DNA of 64,000 nt from Plantactinospora mayteni (GTDB lineage: Bacteria > Actinomycetota > Actinomycetes > Mycobacteriales > Micromonosporaceae): contig NZ_BONX01000056.1 of assembly GCF_016862935.1 (NCBI RefSeq), positions 1 to 64,000 of the forward strand, written 5' to 3'. Positions 41,300 to 50,299 of this stretch are shown here, one piece after another. How positions within the stretch are numbered: the first letter of the stretch is position 1; each line of letters opens with the position of its first letter. The notes under the pieces are model-generated. The model was not told the origin of the DNA and searched no databases. It saw only the letters and a program-made list of their open reading frames with translations. Both the position numbers and the translations under genes were made by a program.

Positions 41300-42618
41300 C
41301 CGGTCCGTGGCTCGGCGCGGTGGCCGACGACCTCACCGGGGCGTGCGACCTGGCGGACGCGGTGAGCGAGCAGGGCGAGTCGGCCATCGTCGTGGTGGGA
41401 ACTCCCGGCGGGCCGCCACCCGCCTGCGGATGTGCGGTCGTCGCGCTGAAGTCCCGTACCGCGCCGCGCGCCGAAGCCGTCGGTGATTCGCTCACCGCGG
41501 CGCGCTGGCTGGTCGAGGCCGGCTGCACCACGATCTACCAGAAGTACTGCTCGACGTTCGATTCCACCGACGAGGGCAACATCGGTCCCGTGGCCGACGC
41601 GTTGGTCCAGCTCGCCACCGCCGGCCGGGCAGGGCCGGCCGGCGGCGCCCCCAGTGTCGGCACACCAGCGACGCCACGGGTTGGTCGCACCCTCTACCAG
41701 GGGCAGCTCTTCGTCGGCCGTCAGCTCCTGTCGGAGTCCCCGCTGCGGGATCACCCACTCACCCCGATGCGCGACAGCGATCTCGTCCGGGTGCTCTCCC
41801 GGCAGACCCGGGCCACCGTCGCGCTCGTCGACTGGAACACGGTCGCCGCCGGTCCGGAGCGAATCCACGCCGCGATCGACGCCGCGCGTCGGACCGGCGC
41901 TGGCCACGTCCTCGTGGACGCCCTCACCGAGACGGACCTCGACAACCTGGCGACCGCGCTGCTGCGGGCACCCACCGGGGACGCCCCGCTCGTGGCGGGC
42001 GGTGCCGCCGGGTTGGCCGCCGCGCTGGCCCGGGTACGGGGCGGCGGCACGCCGAGCCCCGGACTCAACAGAGCCGCCGCACGAGCCGTTCCAGCGGTGC
42101 CGAACGGGCGGCGGCTGATCCTCTCCGGAAGCTGCTCGGCGAGGACCCGGGAACAGGTGGCCAGGTTCACCGGCCCGCTGGTCTCCCTCTCACCGGTGGA
42201 CCTCGACGCCGACTTCGGGCAAACCGTCGACGCCGTACTCGCCGCCGTCGCCGAGGCGTACCGGACGACCGACGACCCCGTACTCGTGTCCTCCTCGGCC
42301 GATCCGGTGCTGGTCGCGCGCTACGATTCCCAGCTCGGTCCTGGACGGTCCGCGGAGCTTCTGGAGGCGGCGGCCGGCGAGATCGCCGCCCGGGCGATCG
42401 CCACGCTCGGGGTCCGCCGCCTGCTGACGGCGGGCGGGGAAACAGCCGGAGCGGTGGTACGCGCGCTCGGGCTCGGTGTGCTCCGGGTGGGACCGGCGGT
42501 CGGTCCCGGCCTGCCGTGGATGGTTCCCGACCCCGACCCGAAGCTGGCCATCCTGTTCAAATCGGGAAACTTCGGCGAACCAGACCTCTTCCACACGGCC
42601 TGGAAACTCGCCCCCTGA
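41296..42618 (+). CDS. Four-carbon acid sugar kinase family protein (DUF1537, OtnK-like)
   Basis: 440 residues. N-terminal substrate domain starts with AVADDLTGACDLADAV, and the C-terminal nucleotide domain ends in LAILFKSGNFGEPDLF; both are diagnostic for the OtnK/DUF1537 kinases, which phosphorylate 3-oxo-tetronates, D-erythronate, isoapionate-type acids and similar. A further site reads KYCSTFDSTDEGNIGPVADA, also conserved. GTG start overlaps the DeoR stop. It indicates that a sugar acid, not only a neutral sugar, is handled by the locus. Confidence 0.88.
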   Translation: MTGPWLGAVADDLTGACDLADAVSEQGESAIVVVGTPGGPPPACGCAVVALKSRTAPRAEAVGDSLTAARWLVEAGCTTIYQKYCSTFDSTDEGNIGPVADALVQLATAGRAGPAGGAPSVGTPATPRVGRTLYQGQLFVGRQLLSESPLRDHPLTPMRDSDLVRVLSRQTRATVALVDWNTVAAGPERIHAAIDAARRTGAGHVLVDALTETDLDNLATALLRAPTGDAPLVAGGAAGLAAALARVRGGGTPSPGLNRAAARAVPAVPNGRRLILSGSCSARTREQVARFTGPLVSLSPVDLDADFGQTVDAVLAAVAEAYRTTDDPVLVSSSADPVLVARYDSQLGPGRSAELLEAAAGEIAARAIATLGVRRLLTAGGETAGAVVRALGLGVLRVGPAVGPGLPWMVPDPDPKLAILFKSGNFGEPDLFHTAWKLAP

Positions 42619-42670
42619 AGCCTCCGGCCACAACCGGCGGAAATTCCCGACCGGGCCATCTTGGGCGCGG

Positions 42671-42707
42671 TGCGCGCCAGCATGACGGTGCGCCGGTCCG
42701 GCGCGCA
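42671..42707. terminator. GC-rich hairpins after DUF1537 gene
   Basis: GCGCCGG-T-CCGGCGC (42690-42704) and the alternative longer pair TGCGCGCC (42671-42678) / GGCGCGCA (42700-42707) lie about 50-90 bases after the stop. The other bases of this 306-bp gap hold no gene that I can support; the two-component promoter must lie near its end. Confidence 0.55.
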
Positions 42708-42924
42708 CGATCGGCGGCAACGACCCTACCGAGGGTGCCTCCAGATATCGACACTCAGCAATGTTCGCCGGTGTTGCTTCTCGTGCCGTCGAATGGACGT
42801 TGCGGTGCGTGACAGAGGAGCGGGCGGTGCGCCGGCGTACCCGTCGCGCGGCTGCCGCAGCCGTAAGAGCCTCGCAAGATCTCGCCCCAGCGGCCGTGGT
42901 CCCTTGCGTGGCTACGCTGGCCCG

Positions 42925-43653
42925 ATGGACGTGGACGGGCGGGAGCAGAGGCCGCAGGAGACGAAACGGGTCCTGGTGGTCGACGACGACCAGACCGTCA
43001 GCGACGTGATCTGCCGCTACCTGGAACACGACGGCTTCCAGGTCAACCACGTGGGCGACGGGGCGGCAGCCCTCACGGCCGTCGCGAGGCAGGCGCCGCA
43101 TCTGGTCGTACTCGATCTGATGCTGCCCGGGGTCGACGGTCTACAGGTGTGCCGCGAGCTGCGGGCCCGACCGGACAGCGTACCGATCATCATGCTGACC
43201 GCACGTGGTGACGAGGCTGACCGGATCCTCGGCCTGCAACTCGGCGCGGACGACTACCTGACCAAGCCTTTCTCCCCTCGGGAACTGGTGCTGCGGGTCC
43301 GATCGGTGCTCCGCCGCGCCAGCGGTGAGCCGGCGCCCGGCCGGCCGGAGGTGCTCACCGACGGCGACCTGGCGGTACGGACGGATTCCCGGACCGCCCA
43401 GCTGTCCGGTACGGAGCTGGCGCTGACCCTGCGCGAGTTCGACCTGCTCGTCCACCTGATGCGGCATCCGTCCCGGGCCTTCACCCGGGCCGAACTGCTG
43501 GAACAGGTCTGGGGCTGGAACTTCGGCGACCACTCGACGGTGACAGTGCACGTACGCCGGCTCCGCGAGAAGATCGAGACGGACCCGGCCGCCCCGCGAC
43601 GGATCGTCACGGTCTGGGGCGTCGGCTACCGGTACGAGCCGACCGATGCGTGA
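42925..43653 (+). CDS. Two-component response regulator, OmpR/PhoB family
   Basis: 242 residues. Receiver domain with acidic pair in VVDDDQ, phospho-acceptor Asp64 in VVLDLMLPG and Lys114 in LTKPFSP. The C-terminal winged helix (about 145-238) includes LTLREFDLLVHLMRHPSRAF and TVTVHVRRLREKIE. ATG chosen just before the receiver fold, eight bases after a possible TACGCT -10 box, so it may be nearly leaderless. It overlaps the kinase gene by eight bases and forms a pair with it. Confidence 0.93.
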   Translation: MDVDGREQRPQETKRVLVVDDDQTVSDVICRYLEHDGFQVNHVGDGAAALTAVARQAPHLVVLDLMLPGVDGLQVCRELRARPDSVPIIMLTARGDEADRILGLQLGADDYLTKPFSPRELVLRVRSVLRRASGEPAPGRPEVLTDGDLAVRTDSRTAQLSGTELALTLREFDLLVHLMRHPSRAFTRAELLEQVWGWNFGDHSTVTVHVRRLREKIETDPAAPRRIVTVWGVGYRYEPTDA

Positions 43654-44668
43654 CCTGGCGCTGATCTTCGCGATCGCCCTGGGAGTGGCGCTCGTCGTCG
43701 GGCTCGTCGGGGCACTGCTGCTGCGGATGCTCCGGCGCAGTTCGATCACCGTACACCTCTGCGTGCTGCTCACCACCACGGTGGTCGCGGTCGTCCTCGG
43801 GGTGGTGGCGGTCGCGGAGGCGATGTTCCTCTCCCCACACGACCTGGAGGTCGTGCTGATCACCGTCGGCGCGGCGGCCCTGGTCAGTCTCGGCGTCGGC
43901 GGGCACTTCGGCCGCCGGCTGGCCGCCGCCGCCATCTGGGCCGACCAGGCCCGCCAGCGGGAGCGACACCTGGAAAAGGGCCGCCGGGACCTTGTCGCCT
44001 GGGTTTCCCACGACCTGCGTACCCCGCTCGCCGGTCTGCGGGCGATGGCGGAGGCCCTGGAGGACGGGGTGGTCCGCGACCCGGAGACCGTCGGGGAGTA
44101 CCACCGGCGGATCCGGCTGGAGACGGACCGGATGACCCGACTCGTCGACGACCTCTTCGAGTTGTCCCGGATCAACGCCGGGGCGCTGCGGCTGTCGATG
44201 GCCGCGGTGCCACTGCGCGAGGTGGTCTCCGACGCGCTGGCCAGCAGCGCGCCGCTGGCCGCCGCGCGGCGGATCCGCCTGGTCGCCGCCGAGTCCGGCT
44301 GGCCGACCGTTGCCGCGAGCGAACCGGAACTGGCCCGGGTCGTGGCCAACCTGCTGCTCAACGCGGTCCGCTACACCCCCGAGGACGGCACGGTACGGAT
44401 CGAGGCCGGCCGCGAGCGGGATCACGCCTGGCTGTCCGTGGCCGACACCTGCGGCGGTATTCCTCCGGCCGACCTGCCCCGGCTCTTCGACATCGCGTTC
44501 CGGGGCGAACCGGCCCGTACCCCCGGCGCGGGCAACGGCAGCGGCGAGGCGTCCGGCGGGCTCGGACTGGCGATCGTGCACGGGCTCATCGAGGCGCACG
44601 GCGGCCGGGTCGAGGTGGCCAACACCACCGACGGCTGCCGGTTCGTGGTCCGGCTCCCCGCCGTCTGA
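43646..44668 (+). CDS. Two-component sensor histidine kinase
   Basis: 340 residues. Two or three membrane helices fill the first 90 residues with only a short extracellular loop, suggesting membrane or intramembrane sensing. HisKA box is VAWVSHDLRTPLAGLRAM with His122; the ATPase domain has the N box VANLLLNAVRYTPEDG, DTCGGIP and GGLGLAIVHGLIEAHGG. It phosphorylates the response regulator encoded immediately upstream. Signal unknown. Confidence 0.92.
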   Translation: MRDLALIFAIALGVALVVGLVGALLLRMLRRSSITVHLCVLLTTTVVAVVLGVVAVAEAMFLSPHDLEVVLITVGAAALVSLGVGGHFGRRLAAAAIWADQARQRERHLEKGRRDLVAWVSHDLRTPLAGLRAMAEALEDGVVRDPETVGEYHRRIRLETDRMTRLVDDLFELSRINAGALRLSMAAVPLREVVSDALASSAPLAAARRIRLVAAESGWPTVAASEPELARVVANLLLNAVRYTPEDGTVRIEAGRERDHAWLSVADTCGGIPPADLPRLFDIAFRGEPARTPGAGNGSGEASGGLGLAIVHGLIEAHGGRVEVANTTDGCRFVVRLPAV

Positions 44669-44700
44669 CGACGCGAGGCGGTAGCCACCGGTTCAGACGG
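44661..44700. terminator. Hairpin carrying both convergent stop codons
   Basis: CCGTCTGA (44661-44668) pairs with TCAGACGG (44693-44700). Each arm ends in the TGA stop of one gene (kinase on plus, DM13 on minus). Confidence 0.65.
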
Positions 44701-45262
44701 TCTTCAGCTCCGCAGCGCCGAACGAGACGCTGAAGCGCTTGCACCAGACCGAAACGCTCCGGAAGTCCGCCGGATCGACGGAGGCGGGGAGGTCGTACAC
44801 CTGATCGCCGCGGTTGCCCTTGAGCCGAGCCACCTCGAGCCACACGCCGTCGTCAAACACCCGCCACCCGGCCACTCCACTGACCACCGGCTGGTCGGTC
44901 AGCCATACCCGCAGGTCCGGCCCGTTGGACGTGTCGAGATCGCGTAGCACGAGCCGGTGCCGGCCGTCGGCGAGCCGGACGATCTGAGCCGTGCCGGTCG
45001 TCTTGTGTTCGTGGGTCACGAAGTCGCCAGCGGCCAGGACCTGGTTCCCGGTCGCCGCGGTGGCAGACGGACTGGACACCGGGCTGGCAGACGCGACACC
45101 GGTTGGCGTGGCAGACACCTCGATGACCGGTAGCGCGTCGTCGACACGCGTGTCGGTGAACAGTTTCCACGGCTGGAACCAGAAGAGGCCGAGAACCGCG
45201 ACGATTCCGACCAGGACCACGGTGGCCCACGACACCGGCGACCGAAGTAACTTTGTCCACAT
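44693..45262 (-). CDS. Membrane-anchored DM13 domain protein
   Basis: 189 residues. One N-terminal membrane helix (about residues 13-31) leads to a Ser/Thr/Pro/Ala-rich spacer (50-72) and a DM13 domain (about 74-186) with FVTHEHKTTGTAQIV, LRDLDTSNGPDLRVWL and VSVWCKRFSVSFGAAEL. DM13 has a proposed redox or electron-transfer role with a conserved cysteine, seen here in VWCKRF. It is convergent with the two-component system, separated by only 24 bases. Confidence 0.82.
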   Translation of the reverse strand: MWTKLLRSPVSWATVVLVGIVAVLGLFWFQPWKLFTDTRVDDALPVIEVSATPTGVASASPVSSPSATAATGNQVLAAGDFVTHEHKTTGTAQIVRLADGRHRLVLRDLDTSNGPDLRVWLTDQPVVSGVAGWRVFDDGVWLEVARLKGNRGDQVYDLPASVDPADFRSVSVWCKRFSVSFGAAELKTV

Positions 45263-45320
45263 CCGGCCAGGCTACGGCGTAGTCGTCGGCCGAATCGGGC
45301 CGTCACCCATTACGGAACTC

Positions 45321-46349
45321 TTACGGCCCGACGGGCTCGTCACGGTGCGGGCTGAGCGTCGTGCTCTCGCGGGGAATCAGCCGGTGCGGCACGGTCTGTT
45401 CGCGCGGTGGCGGATCGGTGGCTGTCAGCCGGGCGGCGAGTAGGTCGACGGCGATCCGTGCGAGATCGGCCTTGTCCGGCGCCACCGTCGTGAGCGTCGG
45501 CATGGAGAAGCGACCGTCCTCGATGTCGTCGAACCCGGCCACCGCGACGTCGTCCGGCACGCGCAGGCCGGCGTCGTGAAGCGCCCTCATCGCGCCCAGT
45601 GCCAGCGTGTCGTTGAAGCAGACCACGGCGTCGGGGCGGGCTCCCGTGGCCAGCAGGGCGCGCATCGCCTCGGCGCCGTCGGCCCGGTGCCAGGCCAGCG
45701 CCGGGGCGATCAGTGCCTCGTCGCGGGCGAGGCCGGCGGCGCGCAGCGCCTCGCTGTAGCCGGCCAGCCGCAGTCGGGCGGTGGCGGCTTCGGCCGTGTG
45801 CTGGGCGCCGATCGCGGCGATGCGCCGGCGCCCCAACCCCACGAGGTGCCCGGTGGCGTCGCGCGCGGCGGCCACGTTGTCGATCGCGACGTGGTCGGCC
45901 TGACCGTGGGCGACCCGTTCGCCGAGCAGGACCAGGGGAGTGGCTCCGGCGTCGAGGTCGGCGCCGGCCAGTGCCAGCGGGCTGAAGATGAGGCCGTCGA
46001 TCATGTGGTCGCGGATGCCCGCCGCCACCAGCCGCTCCTGCTCCGGGTCACCGTTGGTCTGGTCGATCAGTACGGTCCAGTCGTGCCGCGCGGCGGCGCT
46101 GACCACGTGCTTGGCGAGTTCGGCGAAGTACGGGATGTCCAGCTCGGGCACGGCGAGCGCGATGATGCCGGTACGGCCGCGGCGCAGGTTGCGGGCGCTG
46201 ATGTTGGGCCGGTAGTCGAGCGCGGCGATGGCCTCCAGGACGCGGGCGCGGGTGTCGGGTCGCACGTGGATGTACCCGTTGACGACGTTCGAGACGGTCT
46301 TCACCGAGACCCCGGCCAGTTCGGCGACGTCCTTGAGCCTGTGCCGCAC
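45321..46349 (-). CDS. LacI family regulator of the arabinan locus
   Basis: 342 residues from GTG (VRHRLKDVAELAGVSVKTVS), supported by GGAGAGAGGG seven bases upstream; the longer frame would cross its own operator. HTH at residues 3-25, hinge LDYRPNISARNLRRGRTG, then the sugar-binding core. It faces a GH51 gene across a palindrome matching LacI sites, so it most likely represses the arabinan genes and itself until arabinose or arabino-oligosaccharide is present. Confidence 0.92.
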   Translation of the reverse strand: MRHRLKDVAELAGVSVKTVSNVVNGYIHVRPDTRARVLEAIAALDYRPNISARNLRRGRTGIIALAVPELDIPYFAELAKHVVSAAARHDWTVLIDQTNGDPEQERLVAAGIRDHMIDGLIFSPLALAGADLDAGATPLVLLGERVAHGQADHVAIDNVAAARDATGHLVGLGRRRIAAIGAQHTAEAATARLRLAGYSEALRAAGLARDEALIAPALAWHRADGAEAMRALLATGARPDAVVCFNDTLALGAMRALHDAGLRVPDDVAVAGFDDIEDGRFSMPTLTTVAPDKADLARIAVDLLAARLTATDPPPREQTVPHRLIPRESTTLSPHRDEPVGP

Positions 46350-46406
46350 GGCCGTACCCTCTCTCCCCGACGTTACGAATCGCACCCTACCGCGTTCCGA
46401 GATCTT

Positions 46407-46430
46407 TACAACGTTGCCTACAACGTTGTA
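46407..46430. promoter_or_regulatory. Tandem LacI operators of the arabinan locus
   Basis: TACAACGTTGTA (46419-46430) is a perfect palindrome with the central CG of LacI sites. TACAACGTTG (46407-46416) repeats its first ten bases in the same orientation, one helical turn (12 bp) away. Together they lie between the divergent LacI and GH51 genes. Confidence 0.8.
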
Positions 46431-46462
46431 AAAAGCTAGCAAGATCGACGGGAAGGGTTGGT

Positions 46463-47986
46463 GTGGACGCGGCACAGTTGAGCGTAGATCCGGCATTTCG
46501 GATTGGGCCGGTCAGCCGGCGCCTGTTCGGATCGTTCGTCGAGCACATGGGTCGGTGCGTCTACGGCGGGGTGTACGAGCCAGCGCACCCCACCGCCGAC
46601 GAGCACGGCCTGCGGCGCGACGTCCTCGACCTCACCCGTGAGCTGGGCGTGTCGGTGGTGCGGTACCCGGGCGGCAACTTCGTCTCCGGATACCGCTGGG
46701 AGGACGGCGTGGGTCCGGTCGCCGACCGGCCGCGCCGACTCGACCTGGCCTGGAAGACCATCGAGACGAACGCGTTCGGGCTCGACGAGTTCATGCGCTG
46801 GGCCCGCGCCGCCGGCGTCGAGCCGATGATGGCGGTCAACCTCGGCACGCGGGGTGTGCAGGAGGCGTGCGACCTACTCGAGTACGCGAACCACCCGGGC
46901 GGCACGCACTTCTCGGACCTGCGCCGCAGGCACGGCGCCGAGGAGCCGTACGGCATCCGGCTGTGGTGCCTGGGCAACGAACTCGACGGCCCCTGGCAGG
47001 TCGGGCACAAGACGGCCGACGAGTACGGCCGGCTGGCCGCCGAGACGGCAAGCGCCATGAAGATGATCGACCCCTCGGTCAGCCTCGTCGCGTGCGGCAG
47101 CTCCAACCGGGGGATGCCCACGTTCGCCGCGTGGGAGGCCACCGTCCTGGAACACACCTACGAACACGTCGACTACATCTCCGCGCACACCTACTACGAC
47201 CCGTCCGACGGCGACCGGCCCAGCATCCTCGCCTCCGCCGTCGACATGGACGCGTTCATCCGCGAGGTCGTCGCCACCGCCGACCACGTCGCGGCCAAAC
47301 AGCGGCACAAGCGCCGCCTCATGGTGTCGTTCGACGAGTGGAACGTCTGGTACCAGCAGCGCCTGCGAGCCGACCTGGACCGGCGTGGCTGGGTCGAGGC
47401 GCCGGCACTGATCGAGGACACCTTCACCGCGACCGACGCGGTCGTGGTCGGCGACCTGTTGATCACGTTGCTGCGCCACGCCGACCGGGTCGGCGTGGCG
47501 TGCCAGGCCCAGTTGGCCAACGTCATCGCGCCGATCCGCACCATCGACGGCGGGCCGGCGTGGCGGCAGAGCATCTTCCACCCGTTCGCGCTCACCGCGC
47601 GGTACGCCCGCGGCACGGTGCTGCGCACCGAACCGATCGGGCCCTCGCACGACACCGCCCGCCACGGAGAGGTGTCCTCGGTGGACACCGTTGCCGTACA
47701 CGACGAGGAGACCGGAGGGCTCGTCGTCTTCGCGGTCAACCGCGGCGGCACGGACATCCGGCTCGACATCGACCTGCGCGGCCTGCCGGGCCTGGCCGGC
47801 GCGGAGCACCTCGCTATCGACGCCGGCACCGAACCCGACGCCGTGAACACCGCGGACGACCCGGACCGGGTCGTGCCGCACCCGCGGGAGCGACCCTCGG
47901 TCGACGCCGGGCGGTCCGCCGTCCGGCTCGCGTCAGCCTCCTGGAATCTCATCCGCTATCACCTTTCCACCTCCGAAACTCCCTGA
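46463..47986 (+). CDS. abfA: Alpha-L-arabinofuranosidase, GH51
   Basis: 507 residues, the size of bacterial intracellular GH51 enzymes. Acid/base Glu173 in CLGNELDGPW and nucleophile Glu292 in SFDEWNVWY, plus the N-terminal GSFVEHMGRCVYGGVY and VRYPGGNFVSGY motifs, are as expected. No signal peptide, so it releases arabinose from imported arabino-oligosaccharides. GGAAGGG precedes the GTG start. First gene of the arabinan operon; 12 bases separate it from the binding-protein gene. Confidence 0.93.
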   Translation: MDAAQLSVDPAFRIGPVSRRLFGSFVEHMGRCVYGGVYEPAHPTADEHGLRRDVLDLTRELGVSVVRYPGGNFVSGYRWEDGVGPVADRPRRLDLAWKTIETNAFGLDEFMRWARAAGVEPMMAVNLGTRGVQEACDLLEYANHPGGTHFSDLRRRHGAEEPYGIRLWCLGNELDGPWQVGHKTADEYGRLAAETASAMKMIDPSVSLVACGSSNRGMPTFAAWEATVLEHTYEHVDYISAHTYYDPSDGDRPSILASAVDMDAFIREVVATADHVAAKQRHKRRLMVSFDEWNVWYQQRLRADLDRRGWVEAPALIEDTFTATDAVVVGDLLITLLRHADRVGVACQAQLANVIAPIRTIDGGPAWRQSIFHPFALTARYARGTVLRTEPIGPSHDTARHGEVSSVDTVAVHDEETGGLVVFAVNRGGTDIRLDIDLRGLPGLAGAEHLAIDAGTEPDAVNTADDPDRVVPHPRERPSVDAGRSAVRLASASWNLIRYHLSTSETP

Positions 47987-47998
47987 AGGAGGGTCCCC

Positions 47999-49336
47999 AT
48001 GACTGTCCAGCGCGCCGAGCTCAGCCGTCGTCGGCTGCTCGGTTTGGGCCTCGGCGTCGGAGCCGCCGCCACCCTGGGTCTCGCCGGTTGCGGCAACGAC
48101 GACGAGCAGGGCGGCGCCGCATCCGGCAACGGCGGCAAGACATATGACGGCCCGAAGGTCTCCCTGAACCTGTGGAACGGGTTCACCGGCGGCGACGGCG
48201 ACATCTTCAAGAAGCTTGTCGACCAGTTCAACGGCGAGCACGCCAACATCGCGATCACCGTCGCCACGTACCGATGGGAGGACTACTACGCCAAGCTGCC
48301 CGGCGCGGTGACCAGTGGCAACGGCCCCGATATCGCGGTCATGCACATGGACCAGCTGGCGACGTTCGCCGCTCGCAAGGTGATCCAGCCGGTCGACGAC
48401 GTCGCGTCGGCCCTCGGCCTGACCGAGGCCGACTTCGCTCCGACGGTGTGGAAGGGCGGCCTCTACCAGGACAAGCGGTACGGCATCCCGCTGGACATGC
48501 ACCCGGTGGGCTTCTACTACAACAAGACGCTGCTGGAGCGCGCCGGCCTGGACCCGGCCAAGCCGCCGACGGACCGATCCGAGCTGGAAGAGGCGCTGGC
48601 CGCCCTGAAGGGCAAGGGAATCCAGGGCTTCTGGATGAGCCCGTTCCAGTTCACCGGCGGCATGACCGGATACTCGCTGGTGTACCAGTTCGGTGGCTCG
48701 CTCTACAACGCGGACGCCACCAGGGCGACGTTCAACTCGCCGGAGGCGGTGGAGGCGGTCACCTGGTGCGTAGAGCTGGTCACCGACGGGCACTCGCCGG
48801 CCAACGTCGGCCAGGACGCCGACTACCTCGCGCTCAAGAGCGGCAAGAACGCCTTCAACGTGAACGGGATCTGGCAGGTCAACGATCTGAAGAAGAGCCC
48901 GGAGGTCCAGTGGGGCGTGGCGGCGATGCCGCAGATCGGGTCGAAGAAGTCGGTCTGGGCCAACTCGCACAACTTCACCATCGTCCAGCAGCCGCGCGGC
49001 GTCGACGCCAACAAGGTCGCCGGCGCGAAGGTGTTCGTCAACTGGCTCAGCCAGCACTCGCTGGACTGGGCCGCCGGTGGCCAGGTGCCGGCACGTCGTT
49101 CGGTGCTGGACGACCCGAAGTTCGCCGAGCTGACTGAGGTCAACACGCTGGCCACCGAGCTCCCGGACGCCGCGTTCCCGCCGGCCGCACCGGGTATCGG
49201 CGACGTGACGAACCTGTTCTACGTCGCCTTCAACGAGGCCGTGCTCGGCAAGAAGTCACCGAAGCAGGCGCTGGACGACGGCGTCGCCAAGGCCGACAAG
49301 CTCCTGGAGGACAACCGCAAGAAGTACGGGAGCTGA
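47999..49336 (+). CDS. Arabinoside ABC transporter substrate-binding lipoprotein
   Basis: 445 residues. The N terminus has a twin-arginine motif LSRRRLLGLG and a lipobox LAGC, so a Tat-exported lipoprotein is likely. The remainder is an SBP_bac_1 domain (ITVATYRWEDYYAKLPGAVT, PLDMHPVGFYYNKTLLERAG). GAAGGAGGG gives a strong ribosome site. By position it binds arabinose-containing oligosaccharides. Confidence 0.92.
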   Translation: MTVQRAELSRRRLLGLGLGVGAAATLGLAGCGNDDEQGGAASGNGGKTYDGPKVSLNLWNGFTGGDGDIFKKLVDQFNGEHANIAITVATYRWEDYYAKLPGAVTSGNGPDIAVMHMDQLATFAARKVIQPVDDVASALGLTEADFAPTVWKGGLYQDKRYGIPLDMHPVGFYYNKTLLERAGLDPAKPPTDRSELEEALAALKGKGIQGFWMSPFQFTGGMTGYSLVYQFGGSLYNADATRATFNSPEAVEAVTWCVELVTDGHSPANVGQDADYLALKSGKNAFNVNGIWQVNDLKKSPEVQWGVAAMPQIGSKKSVWANSHNFTIVQQPRGVDANKVAGAKVFVNWLSQHSLDWAAGGQVPARRSVLDDPKFAELTEVNTLATELPDAAFPPAAPGIGDVTNLFYVAFNEAVLGKKSPKQALDDGVAKADKLLEDNRKKYGS

Positions 49337-49342
49337 CAGACG

Positions 49343-50299
49343 ATGGCCGCGCCAACTGTGGCCGAACCGACCGTGACGGAGGCGGCGCGGGTCGACGCGT
49401 CGCCCCCGGCAGCCCGGGTCATGCACGGCCGGGCGACCCCCTACCTGTTCCTGCTGCCGTACCTGCTCATCTTCGGGGTCTTCGGCCTGTTGCCGATCGC
49501 GCTGGGGGTGTGGCTCAGCCTGCACCAGTGGGACTTCCAGCTGCCGAACAAGCCGTTCGTCGGCCTGGACAACTACGCGGACCTGTTCTCTGCCGACTCG
49601 CTGGTGTACGGCGACTGGTGGGAGAGCGTCCGGGCAACCGCGACCTTCACGGTCGCGTCGGTGCCGCTGCTGGTCGTGCTGCCGCTCGGCATGGCGCTCC
49701 TGCTCAACCGGTCGTTCCCGGGACGAACGTTCTTCCGCGCCATCTACTTCGCCCCGTACGTGCTCGGCGTGGCGGTCATCGGCCTGCTGTGGCGGTTCCT
49801 GCTCGACGCCAACCTCGGCTTCGTCAACCACCTCCTCGGCCTGGTCGGCCTGCCGTCGGACACCCCGTGGGTGACGGCCACGCCGTGGGCGTGGGTGTCC
49901 CTGGTGGGCGTCACGGTGTGGTGGACCTGCGGCTTCAACGCCGTCATCTACCTCGCCGGGCTCCAGGACATCCCGGCGGAGCTCTACGAGGCGGCCACAA
50001 TGGACGGCGCGAGCACCTGGGACAAGTTTCGCAACGTGACCCTGCCGGGACTACGGCCGGTGCTGCTGTTCGTCGTCACCACGACGATCCTGGCCTCGGC
50101 CAACATGTTCGGCCAGTCCTACCTCATCACCCAGGGCGCGCCGGGCAACGAGACCCGCACGGTCGTGTCGTACATCGTCGAGCGGGGCCTCGCGCAGAAC
50201 GACGCCGGCCGGGCAGCCGCGATGAGCATCACGCTGACGCTGATGCTGGTCGTCGTCAGCGTGGCCAACTTCCGGATCTTCCGGTACCAGGAGGACTGA
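49343..50299 (+). CDS. Sugar ABC transporter permease (MalF type)
   Basis: 318 residues with six membrane helices and the EAA loop ELYEAATMDGASTWDKFRNV. Starts six bases after the binding-protein gene and ends in a TGATG overlap with the second permease. Forms one half of the arabinoside channel. Confidence 0.92.
   Translation: MAAPTVAEPTVTEAARVDASPPAARVMHGRATPYLFLLPYLLIFGVFGLLPIALGVWLSLHQWDFQLPNKPFVGLDNYADLFSADSLVYGDWWESVRATATFTVASVPLLVVLPLGMALLLNRSFPGRTFFRAIYFAPYVLGVAVIGLLWRFLLDANLGFVNHLLGLVGLPSDTPWVTATPWAWVSLVGVTVWWTCGFNAVIYLAGLQDIPAELYEAATMDGASTWDKFRNVTLPGLRPVLLFVVTTTILASANMFGQSYLITQGAPGNETRTVVSYIVERGLAQNDAGRAAAMSITLTLMLVVVSVANFRIFRYQED

Noticed and set aside
37176-42618. Full sulfoquinovose (sulfo-EMP) pathway
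   Set aside because: Only the aldolase resembles the pathway; isomerase, sulfolactaldehyde reductase, GH31 sulfoquinovosidase and sulfonate exporter are not present here.
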